The notes under the pieces: model-generated
Databases searched by the model: none
Told to the model about the DNA's origin: nothing
The model's input: only the letters and a program-made list of their open reading frames with translations
Part shown: positions 31,408-41,522 of the stretch, piece by piece
How positions within the stretch are numbered: position 1 is the stretch's first letter
Layout of the letters: every line of letters starts with the position of its first letter
Program-made: the position numbers and the translations under genes
Assembly (NCBI GenBank): GCA_947488935.1
Contig: CANLBN010000004.1
Coordinates: forward strand, 62,001-126,000
Reading direction: 5' to 3'
DNA from: an uncultured Pseudomonadales bacterium
GTDB lineage: Bacteria; Pseudomonadota; Gammaproteobacteria; Pseudomonadales; Cellvibrionaceae
Length of the DNA stretch: 64,000 nucleotides

Positions 31408-33153
31408 TTAATCACCCGAATAATTAACCCCATACCCTAAGGCTGCTAGGCTTTCCTCAGCAATAATTAGAGTATCTGCACTAATAAATTTATCAACCTT
31501 CATACAATCTAGGTAGTACTCTAAGCAAATAATAGTGTCTGCAAAGGTTTCCAACATATGCTCTAGTGCTGCAGGTGGTGTATTAGATAATAGACAACCC
31601 TCAACAAAACGGATAGAGCTTGACATTATTTCAGCTGCTCTAGGTAACTCAAGAACAATCATCCCACCGCGTACGCTATTCATGGTTTTTGCTACATTCT
31701 TAATATGCACACGATCATATGAAGATTCAGAAAATGAACTCAGGGAACGCTTAATTAAGGTTAAGCCTGTTTCTGCTTCTTCTAATACAACAAGTTGAGC
31801 CCCTGCTAAATGACTGTTAAGAATCATGTCATGTCTGGATTGTTCGTTGACCTCGGACAATCTCTCATCTGAAAAATTAGAATTAATGACGCTATCCAAT
31901 ACGCTTTCGACATAAAGAAAAGCATCTGCAACATCCATTAGCTCTTTAGAATCGGGCTTTTCACCCTCCTCTTTCCATTGTTCAACTTTTTCTAATTGTT
32001 GTCGCATTGTCTCAGATGCGGACTTTAAACCGACAACGCCTAAGATATCTCTGATTTTAGTAATACTAATAATGAAATCTTCATTATTCTCGAGCATCGC
32101 TGAGTCGCTTTCAGCGCTGTTCTCAATGACCTCTTTTGCAATAAGCAATTCGGTTTTTAATGTATCGACTACTGAACTTACCGTACTAGCACTAGGCCCT
32201 GTTAGCACTTGTGCCTGGTTGTTTCGTTCTACCTCGGTATAGCTTAAATCACTAAAGCCAAAGGACTTAGTGATTGTTATAAAGGGTTGTTCATCTATGT
32301 CTGCAAGAGCAATATAATAGGCCATCTCTGTCATATATATCTGATCAGTAACATGGCTAAAGCCAGTAAAACCTTCTTTCTCTATACGTTTGAACTCTTT
32401 GTCTAAGTGGCTAAACAATCGCTTGCGCTCTAAGGTAATTGCCATGTCTCGCTTTAGAAAAGCATCAACGGTGTTACAAGCCAACCACCAAAATGTTTGA
32501 TTAGGCTGCCCTTTCGCATAATTGGTTATTTTTGTCAGTGCGCGCTTCATTAGCTCAAGTGATGTTTTAAGGCGAACATCTCGTATCACACCCAATAAGC
32601 CAATCTGGTACATATGCCGAAACCGCTTTGCCATACCTTCAATGGTTTCACCTTCTGGAATACTGACTGACTCATCCTTGTTCGAGGGCAAAGTAAATGC
32701 TGCTGTAACAGATGTAAAATGGCTCTCCCACATAATAGGCTGGCGGTTAGAAATACGAATATCATTAATATAGGGGATCATTAATACAGGCATGCCCCAT
32801 TCTTTTTGAAGAGCGTACTCAAAGTAACAAGATAAAACAAAAAAGCCCTTGGTAAGAGCCGATAGTTTTTCATCGCCTAATGGCACACCATCTTCACTGA
32901 TTTTTTGGGCAGTTGCCAATAGCTCACCCGACAACTCACGTGCACCGACTAATTCAATAAGATCCAAACTACCTCGAATTTGCTGCAATGATCCAATACA
33001 AGAGGCGAGTAATTTGGTGTTTTCTCTATCACTAACAAATCCTTCTAATTGTGTAGCAGCTTGCTCTATTGTTATGACAAGTTCATCACGCACAACGTGT
33101 AGTGAAGTTAGATTAATCTTATGGTTATTCTGCAAGGTGCTTTCCTCTATCAA
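31408..33153 (-). CDS. FimL-like protein (ChpA N-terminal-domain homologue)
   Basis: The 581-residue protein resembles the N-terminal part of the Pseudomonas pilus chemosensory kinase ChpA and the stand-alone protein FimL. It starts with RDELVITIEQAATQLEGFV and a SLQQIRGSLDLIELVGA segment typical of the degenerate Hpt-like bundles. The phosphorylatable His of a true Hpt is not seen, so it is probably a scaffold rather than a phosphodonor. In Pseudomonas FimL links type IV pilus polarity and cAMP production. No pilus genes are near it in this window. Predicted cytoplasmic and helical. Confidence 0.7.
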   Translation of the reverse strand: MIEESTLQNNHKINLTSLHVVRDELVITIEQAATQLEGFVSDRENTKLLASCIGSLQQIRGSLDLIELVGARELSGELLATAQKISEDGVPLGDEKLSALTKGFFVLSCYFEYALQKEWGMPVLMIPYINDIRISNRQPIMWESHFTSVTAAFTLPSNKDESVSIPEGETIEGMAKRFRHMYQIGLLGVIRDVRLKTSLELMKRALTKITNYAKGQPNQTFWWLACNTVDAFLKRDMAITLERKRLFSHLDKEFKRIEKEGFTGFSHVTDQIYMTEMAYYIALADIDEQPFITITKSFGFSDLSYTEVERNNQAQVLTGPSASTVSSVVDTLKTELLIAKEVIENSAESDSAMLENNEDFIISITKIRDILGVVGLKSASETMRQQLEKVEQWKEEGEKPDSKELMDVADAFLYVESVLDSVINSNFSDERLSEVNEQSRHDMILNSHLAGAQLVVLEEAETGLTLIKRSLSSFSESSYDRVHIKNVAKTMNSVRGGMIVLELPRAAEIMSSSIRFVEGCLLSNTPPAALEHMLETFADTIICLEYYLDCMKVDKFISADTLIIAEESLAALGYGVNYSGD

Positions 33154-33753
33154 TTAGTACTAAAGCATGTAGTAATAGCTTATCTTAAAGTTGTGTCGTG
33201 GTAAAAACCAAACACAGTAAGTAAAGCATCTATTTCTTTACTTTTCACAAAGCGTATAAATTACCTAAAGAAACCCTAGTAAACTACTGTTAATTATCAA
33301 AAAATCATTTTATCGAATAATTTTTACAAATTCCAAGACTAGCGGCCATTATCTCGATTATACATAAACTGTATGCTATAACTACTACATAAGTAAGGGT
33401 TTATTACTATCAGCGTACATTGCCACGGTGTAAAAAGCCCAGACATGCCCTTCTATTTTAATTAACTCAGCAGAGGCCAACTTTACCAGTAGATTCGCTT
33501 ACATACGTGGAGCTTGCTACTAATACGGGTACGACTATGTTTAGTGTGACAACACTTAATGAATACACTGTTTTATAGGCTTAGAGATGTTAGCGCATAT
33601 TTGGCTACATCGTAATGACAACGCTACTTTATAGAGTTTTAACAAGCATTGCTGACTTACTTTTGATTATTTATTGGATATAGGAGAGATTTGCTAATTA
33701 GCCCTTAGTTGACTTTTAAGGGCTAACGGGGCGCTGATGAAGCTAATTGAAAA
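33154..33753. other. 600-bp region upstream of the FimL-like gene
   Basis: No protein-coding gene of convincing quality is seen; open frames on both strands are under about 20 codons. Its right end (33690-33765) has two stem-loops, the second followed by seven T's in the rightward direction, and so may hold a small RNA. Confidence 0.5.
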
Positions 33754-33766
33754 TTAGCTTTTTTTC
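33690..33766 (+). ncRNA. Candidate small RNA with intrinsic terminator
   Basis: Rightward, a stem TTAGCCCTTA / TAAGGGCTAA (about 33698-33726) is followed by AAGCTAATT / AATTAGCTT (33740-33760) and a T run to 33765. No rightward gene lies upstream to need this terminator. A weak sigma70-like pair (CTGACT near 33652 and GATATA at 33677) could start an RNA of about 75-80 nt. It would end antisense to the nqrM 3' end. Confidence 0.3.
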
Positions 33767-34005
33767 TTGGTTGATGACTCCATCGCGTTAACTGCCAGAT
33801 CTGGCTTGTGCTCAATCATTAGTTGCTGTTCATCGCATTTAGCTGGATCACCGCCACAAAGGTCACAGGTGTAATTCTTTTCACCCAAGGCAGCACCAAC
33901 ACCACCGCAAGAGCCTGTAATAGGCTTTCGCCCAAACATCACACCTACAGATGTCGCTAAGATAACAAACGCTAGCAGTAAAAAAACAAGTAATAATGTG
34001 ATCAT
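33754..34005 (-). CDS. nqrM: Na+-NQR maturation protein NqrM
   Basis: Small membrane protein needed to mature the Na+-translocating NADH:quinone reductase, thought to help deliver iron to the NqrD/NqrE site. One N-terminal transmembrane helix (about 3-24) is followed by the family Cys pattern GSCGG, CDLCGG and KCDE. At 83 residues it has the expected size. It is the last gene after apbE, 24 bp downstream. Confidence 0.93.
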   Translation of the reverse strand: MITLLLVFLLLAFVILATSVGVMFGRKPITGSCGGVGAALGEKNYTCDLCGGDPAKCDEQQLMIEHKPDLAVNAMESSTKKKS

Positions 34006-34029
34006 TCCAATACCTTTTAATGAGATAAC

Positions 34030-35076
34030 TCACTTAGAAAATAAGCGATTAAAACTGTTTGATGCCCAAATACGATAATTAGTTTCACTCTGTTCATTAT
34101 CGTACAAAATAAAGTATGCCGCTATATTTTCTCTATTGCTTAATGCTTGAGCCTTATCAAAGCCCATCACATTAAGCGCCGTTGCCAAACCGTCAGCCTC
34201 AGCCGCAGTAGCAGCAACAACGGATACTGAAGCAATATTATGTTTTACGGATCGACCTGTAATTGGGTCAATCGTATGGGAGAAGCGAACACCATCCTCT
34301 TCAAAATAATTCCTATAATCTCCAGAGGTGGCTATAGCTTGATCCCTCAAATGCACAATTTTTTGTGCACCCTGCTGTAGTAAGGAAGGAGTTTCTATCC
34401 CTAAACGCCAGAGTTTACCTTCTTTATTCAAACCCTTAACTTTAACCTCACCACCTATTTCTACAAGATAGTTCTCTATATTATTCTCATCTAACAGATT
34501 TGACACCTTATCAACGCCATAGCCTTTAGCAATCGCTGATAGGTCAATATTAATGGGTTTGAGCTTCTGAATCGCCAGCTTCTCTTTATCCAGGACTAAA
34601 TTTTGCCAACCTACCTTCGATTTTGTTTGCTCTATTAAACTTTCATCAGGAATTTTTTGCTCTTTATCACTCCCTGCCCCAAATCCCCAGAGATTAACTA
34701 GCGGGCCAATGGTTATATCAAAACGGCCATCACTTAGTAGAGAAATCGACTGACTTAATTCTACAACCTTAAAGAAGTCAGTCGATATTGTTTGCCAGCT
34801 ATTGGTCCCTAACTGATTAAAAATAGAGATTTCTGAATCAGTAATATAGGTCGACATTTGTTGATTAATATCGACTAATAACTTATCGATACTGGTTTGT
34901 AATTTTTCTTGATTAAACTCGCTCGGTGGCGAAACAACGGTTATATGGTAGCGAGTACCCATCGTTGGCCCAGTCAATAAAAAAGACTCAGGCTGAACCT
35001 TTTCACTGCAAGCGACTAAAAAGGTACCAATAAAAATGTATAACACAAACAAAAATGAGGCTTTTGAAAGCCTCAT
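34030..35076 (-). CDS. apbE: FMN transferase ApbE (flavin transferase for NQR)
   Basis: Attaches FMN covalently to Thr residues of NqrB and NqrC in the periplasm. A lipoprotein signal (MRLSKASFLF to the lipobox LVAC at residues 21-24) is followed by the ApbE signatures GPTMGTRYHI and DLSAIAKGYGVD and the C-terminal HTIDPITG. The start at 35076 places the lipobox Cys at residue 24, as expected. An in-frame ATG at 35127 overlapping the nqrF stop (TAATG) would give 365 residues and cannot be excluded. The start at 35076 lies inside a perfect hairpin. Confidence 0.92.
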   Translation of the reverse strand: MRLSKASFLFVLYIFIGTFLVACSEKVQPESFLLTGPTMGTRYHITVVSPPSEFNQEKLQTSIDKLLVDINQQMSTYITDSEISIFNQLGTNSWQTISTDFFKVVELSQSISLLSDGRFDITIGPLVNLWGFGAGSDKEQKIPDESLIEQTKSKVGWQNLVLDKEKLAIQKLKPINIDLSAIAKGYGVDKVSNLLDENNIENYLVEIGGEVKVKGLNKEGKLWRLGIETPSLLQQGAQKIVHLRDQAIATSGDYRNYFEEDGVRFSHTIDPITGRSVKHNIASVSVVAATAAEADGLATALNVMGFDKAQALSNRENIAAYFILYDNEQSETNYRIWASNSFNRLFSK

Positions 35077-35079
35077 TTT
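35052..35079 (-). terminator. Terminator-like hairpin on the apbE start codon
   Basis: AAAATGAGGCTTT and AAAGCCTCATTTT are perfectly complementary over 13 bp with a 2-base centre. In the leftward transcript the 5' arm contains the apbE ATG at 35076, and the 3' arm runs into a U-rich tract (TTTTTGTTTGTGTT). It has the form of an intrinsic terminator placed between nqrF and apbE. Confidence 0.6.
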
Positions 35080-35126
35080 AATGTTGAGCAGTAATACTAC
35101 TCGATATATTTGCTTAGTAAGAAGCA

Positions 35127-36350
35127 TTAGCCACCAAAATCATCTAGCATAATATTTTCATCTTCAACACCCATATTTTTAAGCATGTTGATGACAGCTT
35201 GGTTCATCATTGGAGGCCCACACATGTAATACTCACAATCCTCTGGTGCCGGATGGTTTTGCAAATACTCTTCTAGCAATACGTTATGAATAAAGCCAGT
35301 TAACCCGCTCCAGTTATCTTCAGGCTGAGGGTCCGACAATGCAATATGCCAATCGAAGTTTTCGTTTTCTGCTGCAAGTGTATCGTAATCTTCTTGATAA
35401 AATAGTTCTCGAAGAGAACGTGCACCATACCAAAAGCTGATTTTGCGATCGCTTTTAAGTCTGCGCAGTTGATCAAAGATATGCGAGCGCATAGGTGCCA
35501 TACCAGCACCACCACCAACAAATATCATTTCTGCATCAGTATCTTTCGCGAAGAACTCACCAAATGGACCATAAACCGTAATTTTATCACCCGGCTTTAA
35601 GTTAAAGACATAAGACGACATTTGCCCCGCTGGAATACCTGTTGAACCTGGAGGCGGAGTTGCAATACGGATATTAAATTTAACAACGCCACGCTCTTCA
35701 GGGTAGTTAGCCATTGAGTATGCACGAATAACTGGCTCATCTACTTTCGACTCTATATTAAAAAAGCCAAAACGCTCCCAGTCACCACGATACTCTTCTT
35801 CAATATCAAAATCTTTGTATTTAACATGATGTGGAGGGACTTCTAGCTGAACATAACCACCGGCACGAAAGTCAACGTTCTCACCTTCGGGTAGCTTAAG
35901 TGTCAACTCCTTAATAAACGTAGCAACATTAGGGTTCGATTCAACAGTACATTCCCATTGTTTAACGCCAAAGACATCGTCCTCGACCTCTACTTCCATA
36001 TCTTGCTTAACAGCAACCTGGCAAGATAGACGCCAACCTTGGTTTGCCTCGCGTTTTGTAAAGTGCGATTCTTCCGTTGGTAATATACCACCACCACCGG
36101 ACTCAACAACACATTTACACTGAGCACAACTGCCGCCGCCACCGCATGCAGAAGGCAAAAATAAACCTGCTTCGGCTAATGTTTGTAGCAGTTTACCACC
36201 CGCTGGAACGGTGATTTTTTTCTCGTGGTTAACGGTAATAACAACATCACCTGTGCTTACCAGTTTTGATCTGGCAGACAAAATTACCGCAACTAGCGCT
36301 AAAACAAGCACCGTAAACATGACAACGCCAAGAATAATTTCTAAATTCAT
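35127..36350 (-). CDS. nqrF: Na+-translocating NADH:quinone reductase subunit F
   Basis: Entry point for electrons from NADH. One membrane helix (about 3-24), a 2Fe-2S ferredoxin domain with [10 protein letters not shown] at about 69-78 and a further Cys (RLSCQV), then FAD/NADH-binding reductase domains with RAYSMANYP (FAD) and the C-terminal [10 protein letters not shown]. The 407 residues and all four cluster Cys match the family. It is 33 bp after nqrE. Confidence 0.97.
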   Translation of the reverse strand: MNLEIILGVVMFTVLVLALVAVILSARSKLVSTGDVVITVNHEKKITVPAGGKLLQTLAEAGLFLPSACGGGGSCAQCKCVVESGGGGILPTEESHFTKREANQGWRLSCQVAVKQDMEVEVEDDVFGVKQWECTVESNPNVATFIKELTLKLPEGENVDFRAGGYVQLEVPPHHVKYKDFDIEEEYRGDWERFGFFNIESKVDEPVIRAYSMANYPEERGVVKFNIRIATPPPGSTGIPAGQMSSYVFNLKPGDKITVYGPFGEFFAKDTDAEMIFVGGGAGMAPMRSHIFDQLRRLKSDRKISFWYGARSLRELFYQEDYDTLAAENENFDWHIALSDPQPEDNWSGLTGFIHNVLLEEYLQNHPAPEDCEYYMCGPPMMNQAVINMLKNMGVEDENIMLDDFGG

Positions 36351-36383
36351 ATTCTTTTCTCTTCCTCGTATTCAGACTCGTGC

Positions 36384-36992
36384 TTACAGATCGATACCAC
36401 CAAAAGACATAAAGCCTAATGACATCAAACCAACGGTAATAAAAGTAATTCCTAAGCCCTGTAGGCCAGCAGGAATATCGCTATATTTTAGCTTTTCGCG
36501 AATCCCAGCAAGCGCCGCAATAGCTAATGCCCAACCAGTGCCAGCCCCTGCACCAAAGACAATGCTCTCTGATAAATTATAGTCACGCTCGACCATAAAT
36601 AAAGAGGCACCCAATATCGCACAGTTTACTGTAATCAGTGGTAGGAATACGCCCAATGCATTGTAAAGAGCAGGCACATACTTATCTAAAAACATCTCAA
36701 GTATTTGTACGAGCGCAGCAATAACACCAATGTATACAATTAAGCCTAAGAAACCTAAATCAACATCCGGTAAACCTGCCCAAGCAAGCGCACCGTCTGC
36801 TAATAAATAGGTATAGAGCAAATTATTGATAGGTGTTGTAATCGTTAATACCGCGATCACTGCCACACCTAAGCCAATTGCTGCCTCAACTTTTTTGGAT
36901 ACAGCAATAAACGTACACATACCCAAGAAGAAAGCCAAAGCCATATTGTCGATAAAGATCGAGCGAATAAATAAACTGAGTAACTCTTCCAT
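36384..36992 (-). CDS. nqrE: Na+-translocating NADH:quinone reductase subunit E
   Basis: Integral membrane subunit with six helices; with NqrD it forms the intramembrane iron centre. The RnfA/NqrE signature [13 protein letters not shown] supplies one of the Cys ligands, and CAILGASLF supplies another. The 202 residues are close to the usual 198. Its start overlaps the nqrD stop by one base. Confidence 0.96.
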   Translation of the reverse strand: MEELLSLFIRSIFIDNMALAFFLGMCTFIAVSKKVEAAIGLGVAVIAVLTITTPINNLLYTYLLADGALAWAGLPDVDLGFLGLIVYIGVIAALVQILEMFLDKYVPALYNALGVFLPLITVNCAILGASLFMVERDYNLSESIVFGAGAGTGWALAIAALAGIREKLKYSDIPAGLQGLGITFITVGLMSLGFMSFGGIDL

Positions 36993-37651
36993 TAGTGAGC
37001 CTCCTTCGCTTGAGTATTAGGCGCAATTTTAAATTCGGTCTCTTCGACTTGCTCAGTTTTTACTGTGCGTATTGCCCAAATAATAAACCCAATGATAAAG
37101 AATGCACTCGGTGGTAATAGCAACATACCGTTAGAGACATACCAACCACCTTCAGTAGCTAGCGGTAATATCTCGAAACCTAACAATTTACCTGATCCAA
37201 ATAATTCACGGATAACTGCAAGTATGATCAAAATGATACTGTAGCCAAGACCATTACCAAGGCCATCTAATAAGCTAGGTAATGGTTTGTTTTTCATCGC
37301 AAAGGCTTCTGCTCTACCCATAACAATACAGTTGGTAATAATCAGCCCAACAAAAACCGATAGCTGCTTACTGGTATCATATGCAACAGCCTTAAGTATT
37401 TGATCAACAACAATAACGAGTGATGCAATAATCGTCATCTGAACAATAATACGAATACTACTCGGCGCATGATTACGCACAAGAGAAACGAAAAAGTTAG
37501 AAAATGCCGTCACCACTGTTACTGCAAGACACATAACCAATGTTACTTTAAGGCTACTCGTTACAGCTAACGCCGAACATATACCTAATATTTGTAACGC
37601 AATCGGGTTGTCTTGAAAAAGAGGCTTAAATAATAACTCTTTAATGTTCAT
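36992..37651 (-). CDS. nqrD: Na+-translocating NADH:quinone reductase subunit D
   Basis: Integral membrane subunit paired with Nqr[15 protein letters not shown] and [13 protein letters not shown] carry the two Cys expected to ligate the NqrD/E iron centre. The 219 residues are slightly longer than the usual 210, because of the C-terminal tail. The gap to nqrC is 2 bp and the overlap with nqrE is 1 bp, so translation is coupled. Confidence 0.96.
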   Translation of the reverse strand: MNIKELLFKPLFQDNPIALQILGICSALAVTSSLKVTLVMCLAVTVVTAFSNFFVSLVRNHAPSSIRIIVQMTIIASLVIVVDQILKAVAYDTSKQLSVFVGLIITNCIVMGRAEAFAMKNKPLPSLLDGLGNGLGYSIILIILAVIRELFGSGKLLGFEILPLATEGGWYVSNGMLLLPPSAFFIIGFIIWAIRTVKTEQVEETEFKIAPNTQAKEAH

Positions 37652-37653
37652 GA

Positions 37654-38439
37654 TTAGGCCTCTCCACTTTTCAAGTTATTAAGGAATTTAGAATAGCCCA
37701 TATTACCCATCCAAAATTTAATAAGGTTATCGACACCTTTTGAGGTTAATGTAGCGCCAGAAAGTCCATCCACTTTATATTCGCTTCCAGGTGTGCCGGC
37801 ATCAACCTTGCCTTTAATCACTGTTAAGCCCACTTGGTTTTCGTCGTCGTAGATTTTTTTACCTGACCATAATCCTTTCCATCTAGGGTTATCAACTTCA
37901 CCACCTAGCCCTGGTGTTTCGGCATGCTCATAAAAAGTTAAGCCAGAAACCGTAGTCAAGTCAGACTCTAGTGAAATAAATCCATACAGCGTTGACCAAA
38001 GACCATAACCTTTAATAGGTAGAATGACCTTTTTTACTTCATCACCTTCATTGACCAAATACACTTTCGAGTATTTTTCACGACGAGAGATTTTGGCCAA
38101 ATCATCTGCACTTGATAAATCATCAGACAGAGCAGGATCCTTAGACGCTTTACGCTGATCGTAGCTTTCGATATCAACAGCTTCAGAATATTCACCTGTA
38201 TCTAAGTCTACCAATTTAGTACTGACTGACTCGAACATATCATTAATAGATTTGCCTTCAGCAATACCTGCATCATATAAACCACCTGCTTTCAAAATAT
38301 TAATTTTGAAATCCTTTGACTTATTAGCAATTTGCGCTGGTTTAAGAAGCACCGCTGCTGTCGATACAATGACCGAACAAACAATACAAAGTAGCAGTGC
38401 GACTATAAATGTTTTTTGAATAGAGTCTTTATTGGACAC
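37654..38439 (-). CDS. nqrC: Na+-translocating NADH:quinone reductase subunit C
   Basis: Carries a covalent FMN on the periplasmic side. One N-terminal helix (about 9-30) precedes the FMN domain, and the attachment motif [12 protein letters not shown] lies near the C-terminus. The GTG at 38439 ([11 protein letters not shown], 261 residues) is chosen because AGGAGG lies seven bases upstream and because family N-termini begin S-N-x-D-S-I. A longer in-frame reading starting at 38475 lies inside nqrB. With the GTG start the overlap with nqrB is 11 bp. Confidence 0.95.
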   Translation of the reverse strand: MSNKDSIQKTFIVALLLCIVCSVIVSTAAVLLKPAQIANKSKDFKINILKAGGLYDAGIAEGKSINDMFESVSTKLVDLDTGEYSEAVDIESYDQRKASKDPALSDDLSSADDLAKISRREKYSKVYLVNEGDEVKKVILPIKGYGLWSTLYGFISLESDLTTVSGLTFYEHAETPGLGGEVDNPRWKGLWSGKKIYDDENQVGLTVIKGKVDAGTPGSEYKVDGLSGATLTSKGVDNLIKFWMGNMGYSKFLNNLKSGEA

Positions 38440-39631
38440 GTGCCAACCTCCTCTTAATATTTGCCTGAACGACAAAGTGGTCTATTAATGGTGCAAATAA
38501 ATTAGCAAATAATATCGCTAACATAATACCTTCCGGGAATGCAGGGTTTATAACTCGGATTAAAATAGTCATAAATCCGATCAGCGCCCCAAACCACCAC
38601 TTACCGACGTTCGTCATGGAAGAAGACACTGGATCTGTCGCCATAAAGACCATACCAAAGGCAAAACCACCAATGACCATATGCCAGTACCAAGGCACAT
38701 TAAACATTGCGTTGGTTTCTGAGCCGACAAAATTAAGTAGAGAAGATGTTGCAATCATGCCAATCATGACACCGGCCATGATTCTCCAAGAGGCAATACG
38801 CGTAATGAGCAATACAGCACCACCAATAAATATCATCAGCGTTGAAACCTCACCAATCGAGCCATGCACATTACCGATAAATGCATTCATCCAGCCACTA
38901 GAGCCACCTAATGCTTCTACTCCGCTCGTTGCAGCAACAGATAGATTAGTCGCACCCGTAAAGCCATCAACTGCAGTCCAAACCGAGTCACCCGACATAT
39001 ACGCTGGGTATGCAAAATATAAAAAAGCACGCCCGGTTAATGCTGGGTTAAGGAAGTTTTTACCGGTTCCACCAAATACTTCTTTACCGATAACAACACC
39101 AAAGGTAATACCCAGAGCCGCTTGCCATAATGGTAAATCAGGCGGGCAAATCAGTGCAAAGAGGATAGAGGTAACAAAGAAACCTTCATTAACTTCATGG
39201 CCACGCTTCATTGCAAAAAGCACTTCCCAAAAACCACCCACAATAAATGTAACGGCATAGATAGGAAGGAAATAAGCAGCACCATGCCAAAAATTATCCC
39301 AAACACTATTAGGATTATAACTCGCAAATAACTCAATAATAGTGCCATGCCAACCTTCTACAGCCCCTAAACCAAGCTCAGCCATAATGGTGTTAGCTTG
39401 AAAGCCAAGGTTATACATACCGTAAAACATAGCTGGGAAAGTACATACCCACACAGTGATCATGATGCGTTTTAAATCGACGCCATCACGAACATGCGCT
39501 GTTGTTTTTGTGACTGCGCTCGGGCGATAAAAAATAGTATCAACCGCTTCATAAAGGGCATACCAGTTTTCATACTTGCCCCCCTTATGAAAGTGAGGCT
39601 CCATACTGTCAAGGATTGATCTCAAATTCAT
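38429..39631 (-). CDS. nqrB: Na+-translocating NADH:quinone reductase subunit B
   Basis: Largest membrane subunit, with about ten helices, covalent FMN and part of the sodium path. The N-terminal [16 protein letters not shown] and [17 protein letters not shown], the [18 protein letters not shown] loop and the FMN attachment site DGFTGAT (Thr) are conserved. The 400 residues are slightly shorter than the Vibrio protein (about 415). The start lies 2 bp after the nqrA stop. Confidence 0.96.
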   Translation of the reverse strand: MNLRSILDSMEPHFHKGGKYENWYALYEAVDTIFYRPSAVTKTTAHVRDGVDLKRIMITVWVCTFPAMFYGMYNLGFQANTIMAELGLGAVEGWHGTIIELFASYNPNSVWDNFWHGAAYFLPIYAVTFIVGGFWEVLFAMKRGHEVNEGFFVTSILFALICPPDLPLWQAALGITFGVVIGKEVFGGTGKNFLNPALTGRAFLYFAYPAYMSGDSVWTAVDGFTGATNLSVAATSGVEALGGSSGWMNAFIGNVHGSIGEVSTLMIFIGGAVLLITRIASWRIMAGVMIGMIATSSLLNFVGSETNAMFNVPWYWHMVIGGFAFGMVFMATDPVSSSMTNVGKWWFGALIGFMTILIRVINPAFPEGIMLAILFANLFAPLIDHFVVQANIKRRLARVQ

Positions 39632-39633
39632 TA

Positions 39634-40977
39634 TTATCCTTCCTTCTCAATACGTGTAAGGTTATCGCGTAAAATTGGGCCATATTCATATTTACCAGGG
39701 CAAACATAGGTACACAAAGCAAGATCCTCTTCATCTAGCTCTAAACAACCTAGGCTCTGCGCCATCGCGGTATCACCAACGATTAATGAACGTAAAAGCT
39801 GCGTTGGCAAAATATCTAGGGGCATGACTTTTTCGTAGGCACCTACGGGCACCATCGCACGCTCACTACCACCCGTTGTGGTTGTAAAATTGTACTTTTT
39901 ACCTTTAAAGAAACTCGATACATAAATACCTAAGGTAGAAAAATACTCAAAACCTGGACGTAGATAATGTAGGAAAGGTCTATCGTCGCCTTCTACCAAT
40001 ACGCTGACTTGTTGATGGTAACGACCAAGGTATGCAAGAGCACCCTTGGCAATACGACCACCAAATACAGAGCCTGAAATAATGCGGTTATTACCGCTTT
40101 CAAGCTCACCGGCTGTTAATTCGTCTAAATTGGCACCTAAACGCGTTTTAACTAATCGAGGTTTAGAAACTTGTGGTCCAGCTAAAGCAACAACGCGGTC
40201 AGTGTATATTTTACCCGTGGTAAATAAGTGACCAAAAGCAATCACCTCTTGGTAGCCTATTGTCCAAACAGTTCGAGTATTACCAACTGGCGATAAATAA
40301 TGGATATGTGTCCCTGCATTACCTGCTGGGTGGACACCTGCAAAGGTCTCGACTTTTAATTTGGGATTATTGGGTACAGATATGTCAGCATCAACAGCTT
40401 TACAAACATACACCTCACCTTCGGTGAGCTTTGTCAGTAGCATGAGCCCAAGGCTAAAAGCCTCAGATTGCGCTGATATAACCACTTTAGGATCAGCGGC
40501 TAATGGATTTGTATCCATTGCAGTGACAAATATTGCACTTGCTGTCGTAGTTGGCGAAGGCACTTTACTGTATGGACGCGTCCTAAACGCAGCCCATTGG
40601 CCAGACTCTGCCAGTGTTTCAACAACAACCTCTCGGCTAAGGCCTGCTATTTCATCGGCTTTATAGTGCGTAAATTCGATAGCATCGTCACCATCGATAT
40701 CAATAACAACCGACTGTAATACGCGTCTTGCACCACGATTAATAGCAGCAATCGTACCTGAAGCAGGTGCGGTGTAGCGCACACCCTCTGTCTTTTTGTC
40801 AGTAAATAATAATTGCCCTAATTTGACACTATCGCCCTCTTTAACGTCCATGGTTGGTTTCATACCATGGTAATCGGGGCCAATAACCGCGACTGAACGC
40901 GCTTTAGGTGCATCGCTAATAATTTGCTCGGGACTGCCGCTAATAGGCAAGTCCAATCCCTGGCGGATTTTGATCAT
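39634..40977 (-). CDS. nqrA: Na+-translocating NADH:quinone reductase subunit A
   Basis: Peripheral subunit related to RnfC. It opens [18 protein letters not shown] and has the family segments [29 protein letters not shown] and [17 protein letters not shown]. The 447 residues are normal. It is the first gene of nqrABCDEF; AGG lies eight bases before the ATG, and the promoter should be in the 545-bp gap upstream. Confidence 0.97.
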   Translation of the reverse strand: MIKIRQGLDLPISGSPEQIISDAPKARSVAVIGPDYHGMKPTMDVKEGDSVKLGQLLFTDKKTEGVRYTAPASGTIAAINRGARRVLQSVVIDIDGDDAIEFTHYKADEIAGLSREVVVETLAESGQWAAFRTRPYSKVPSPTTTASAIFVTAMDTNPLAADPKVVISAQSEAFSLGLMLLTKLTEGEVYVCKAVDADISVPNNPKLKVETFAGVHPAGNAGTHIHYLSPVGNTRTVWTIGYQEVIAFGHLFTTGKIYTDRVVALAGPQVSKPRLVKTRLGANLDELTAGELESGNNRIISGSVFGGRIAKGALAYLGRYHQQVSVLVEGDDRPFLHYLRPGFEYFSTLGIYVSSFFKGKKYNFTTTTGGSERAMVPVGAYEKVMPLDILPTQLLRSLIVGDTAMAQSLGCLELDEEDLALCTYVCPGKYEYGPILRDNLTRIEKEG

Positions 40978-41522
40978 ATATCAAACCTAGTTGTTGGTGG
41001 GATACAAAAAATGACACGCATTTTTATTGGTTATTTATAAGCAGCGCAACCCCTTAATTGTATATCCTATTGAATAATAATTAAGAGATAGCATGCAGAC
41101 TACCTAAGTGTAGACTAATGCACAGAAATTTCATGCAAGAAATTTGCGGCAGGTAATTATAAGGCGCTCTATGCCAGCTTGCCAGTAAAAAGGGTATCAT
41201 TTATAACAAAAAACGATAAATAGTTTATCAACGGAATTTTTTGGAAATAATAGTGAAAATAACACCCACTAAAGTCGTAGGCGAAGAGCCGATTGATCAC
41301 TTCACGCTCAACTCACAGTACATTTAATCTACAACTGCAACTAATCCTTATACACCTATATAAACTATTGAAATATAACAATATGAGAAGCCTTGAAACA
41401 AACCAGCTCAATAACGTAGTTCATAAGAATTCACTCACGACCTATTTCAGAAGCCCCATAATAAATATGCACAAAAAAGGCTCATAAATGAGCCTTAAAG
41501 AAAGAATAAGCTGTTTGCCTGC
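40978..41522. other. 545-bp intergenic region between nqrA and the GAPDH gene
   Basis: This holds the nqr promoter region and, at its far end, the GAPDH terminator. A 64-codon rightward open frame (41293-41487) runs into the terminator, has no family resemblance and is not called. Confidence 0.6.
41471..41496 (-). terminator. Terminator of the GAPDH gene
   Basis: AAGGCTCAT at 41477-41485 pairs with ATGAGCCTT at 41488-41496. Leftward it is followed by a run of T's (complement of 41473-41478), 27 bp past the GAPDH stop. Confidence 0.85.

Noticed and set aside
38440..38475. Longer nqrC start inside nqrB
   Set aside because: The GTG at 38439 has a near-perfect AGGAGG at the right distance, and the family N-terminus begins there.
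41293..41487. 64-codon rightward open frame before the GAPDH terminator
   Set aside because: It runs through the GAPDH terminator hairpin and has random-looking, low-complexity composition.
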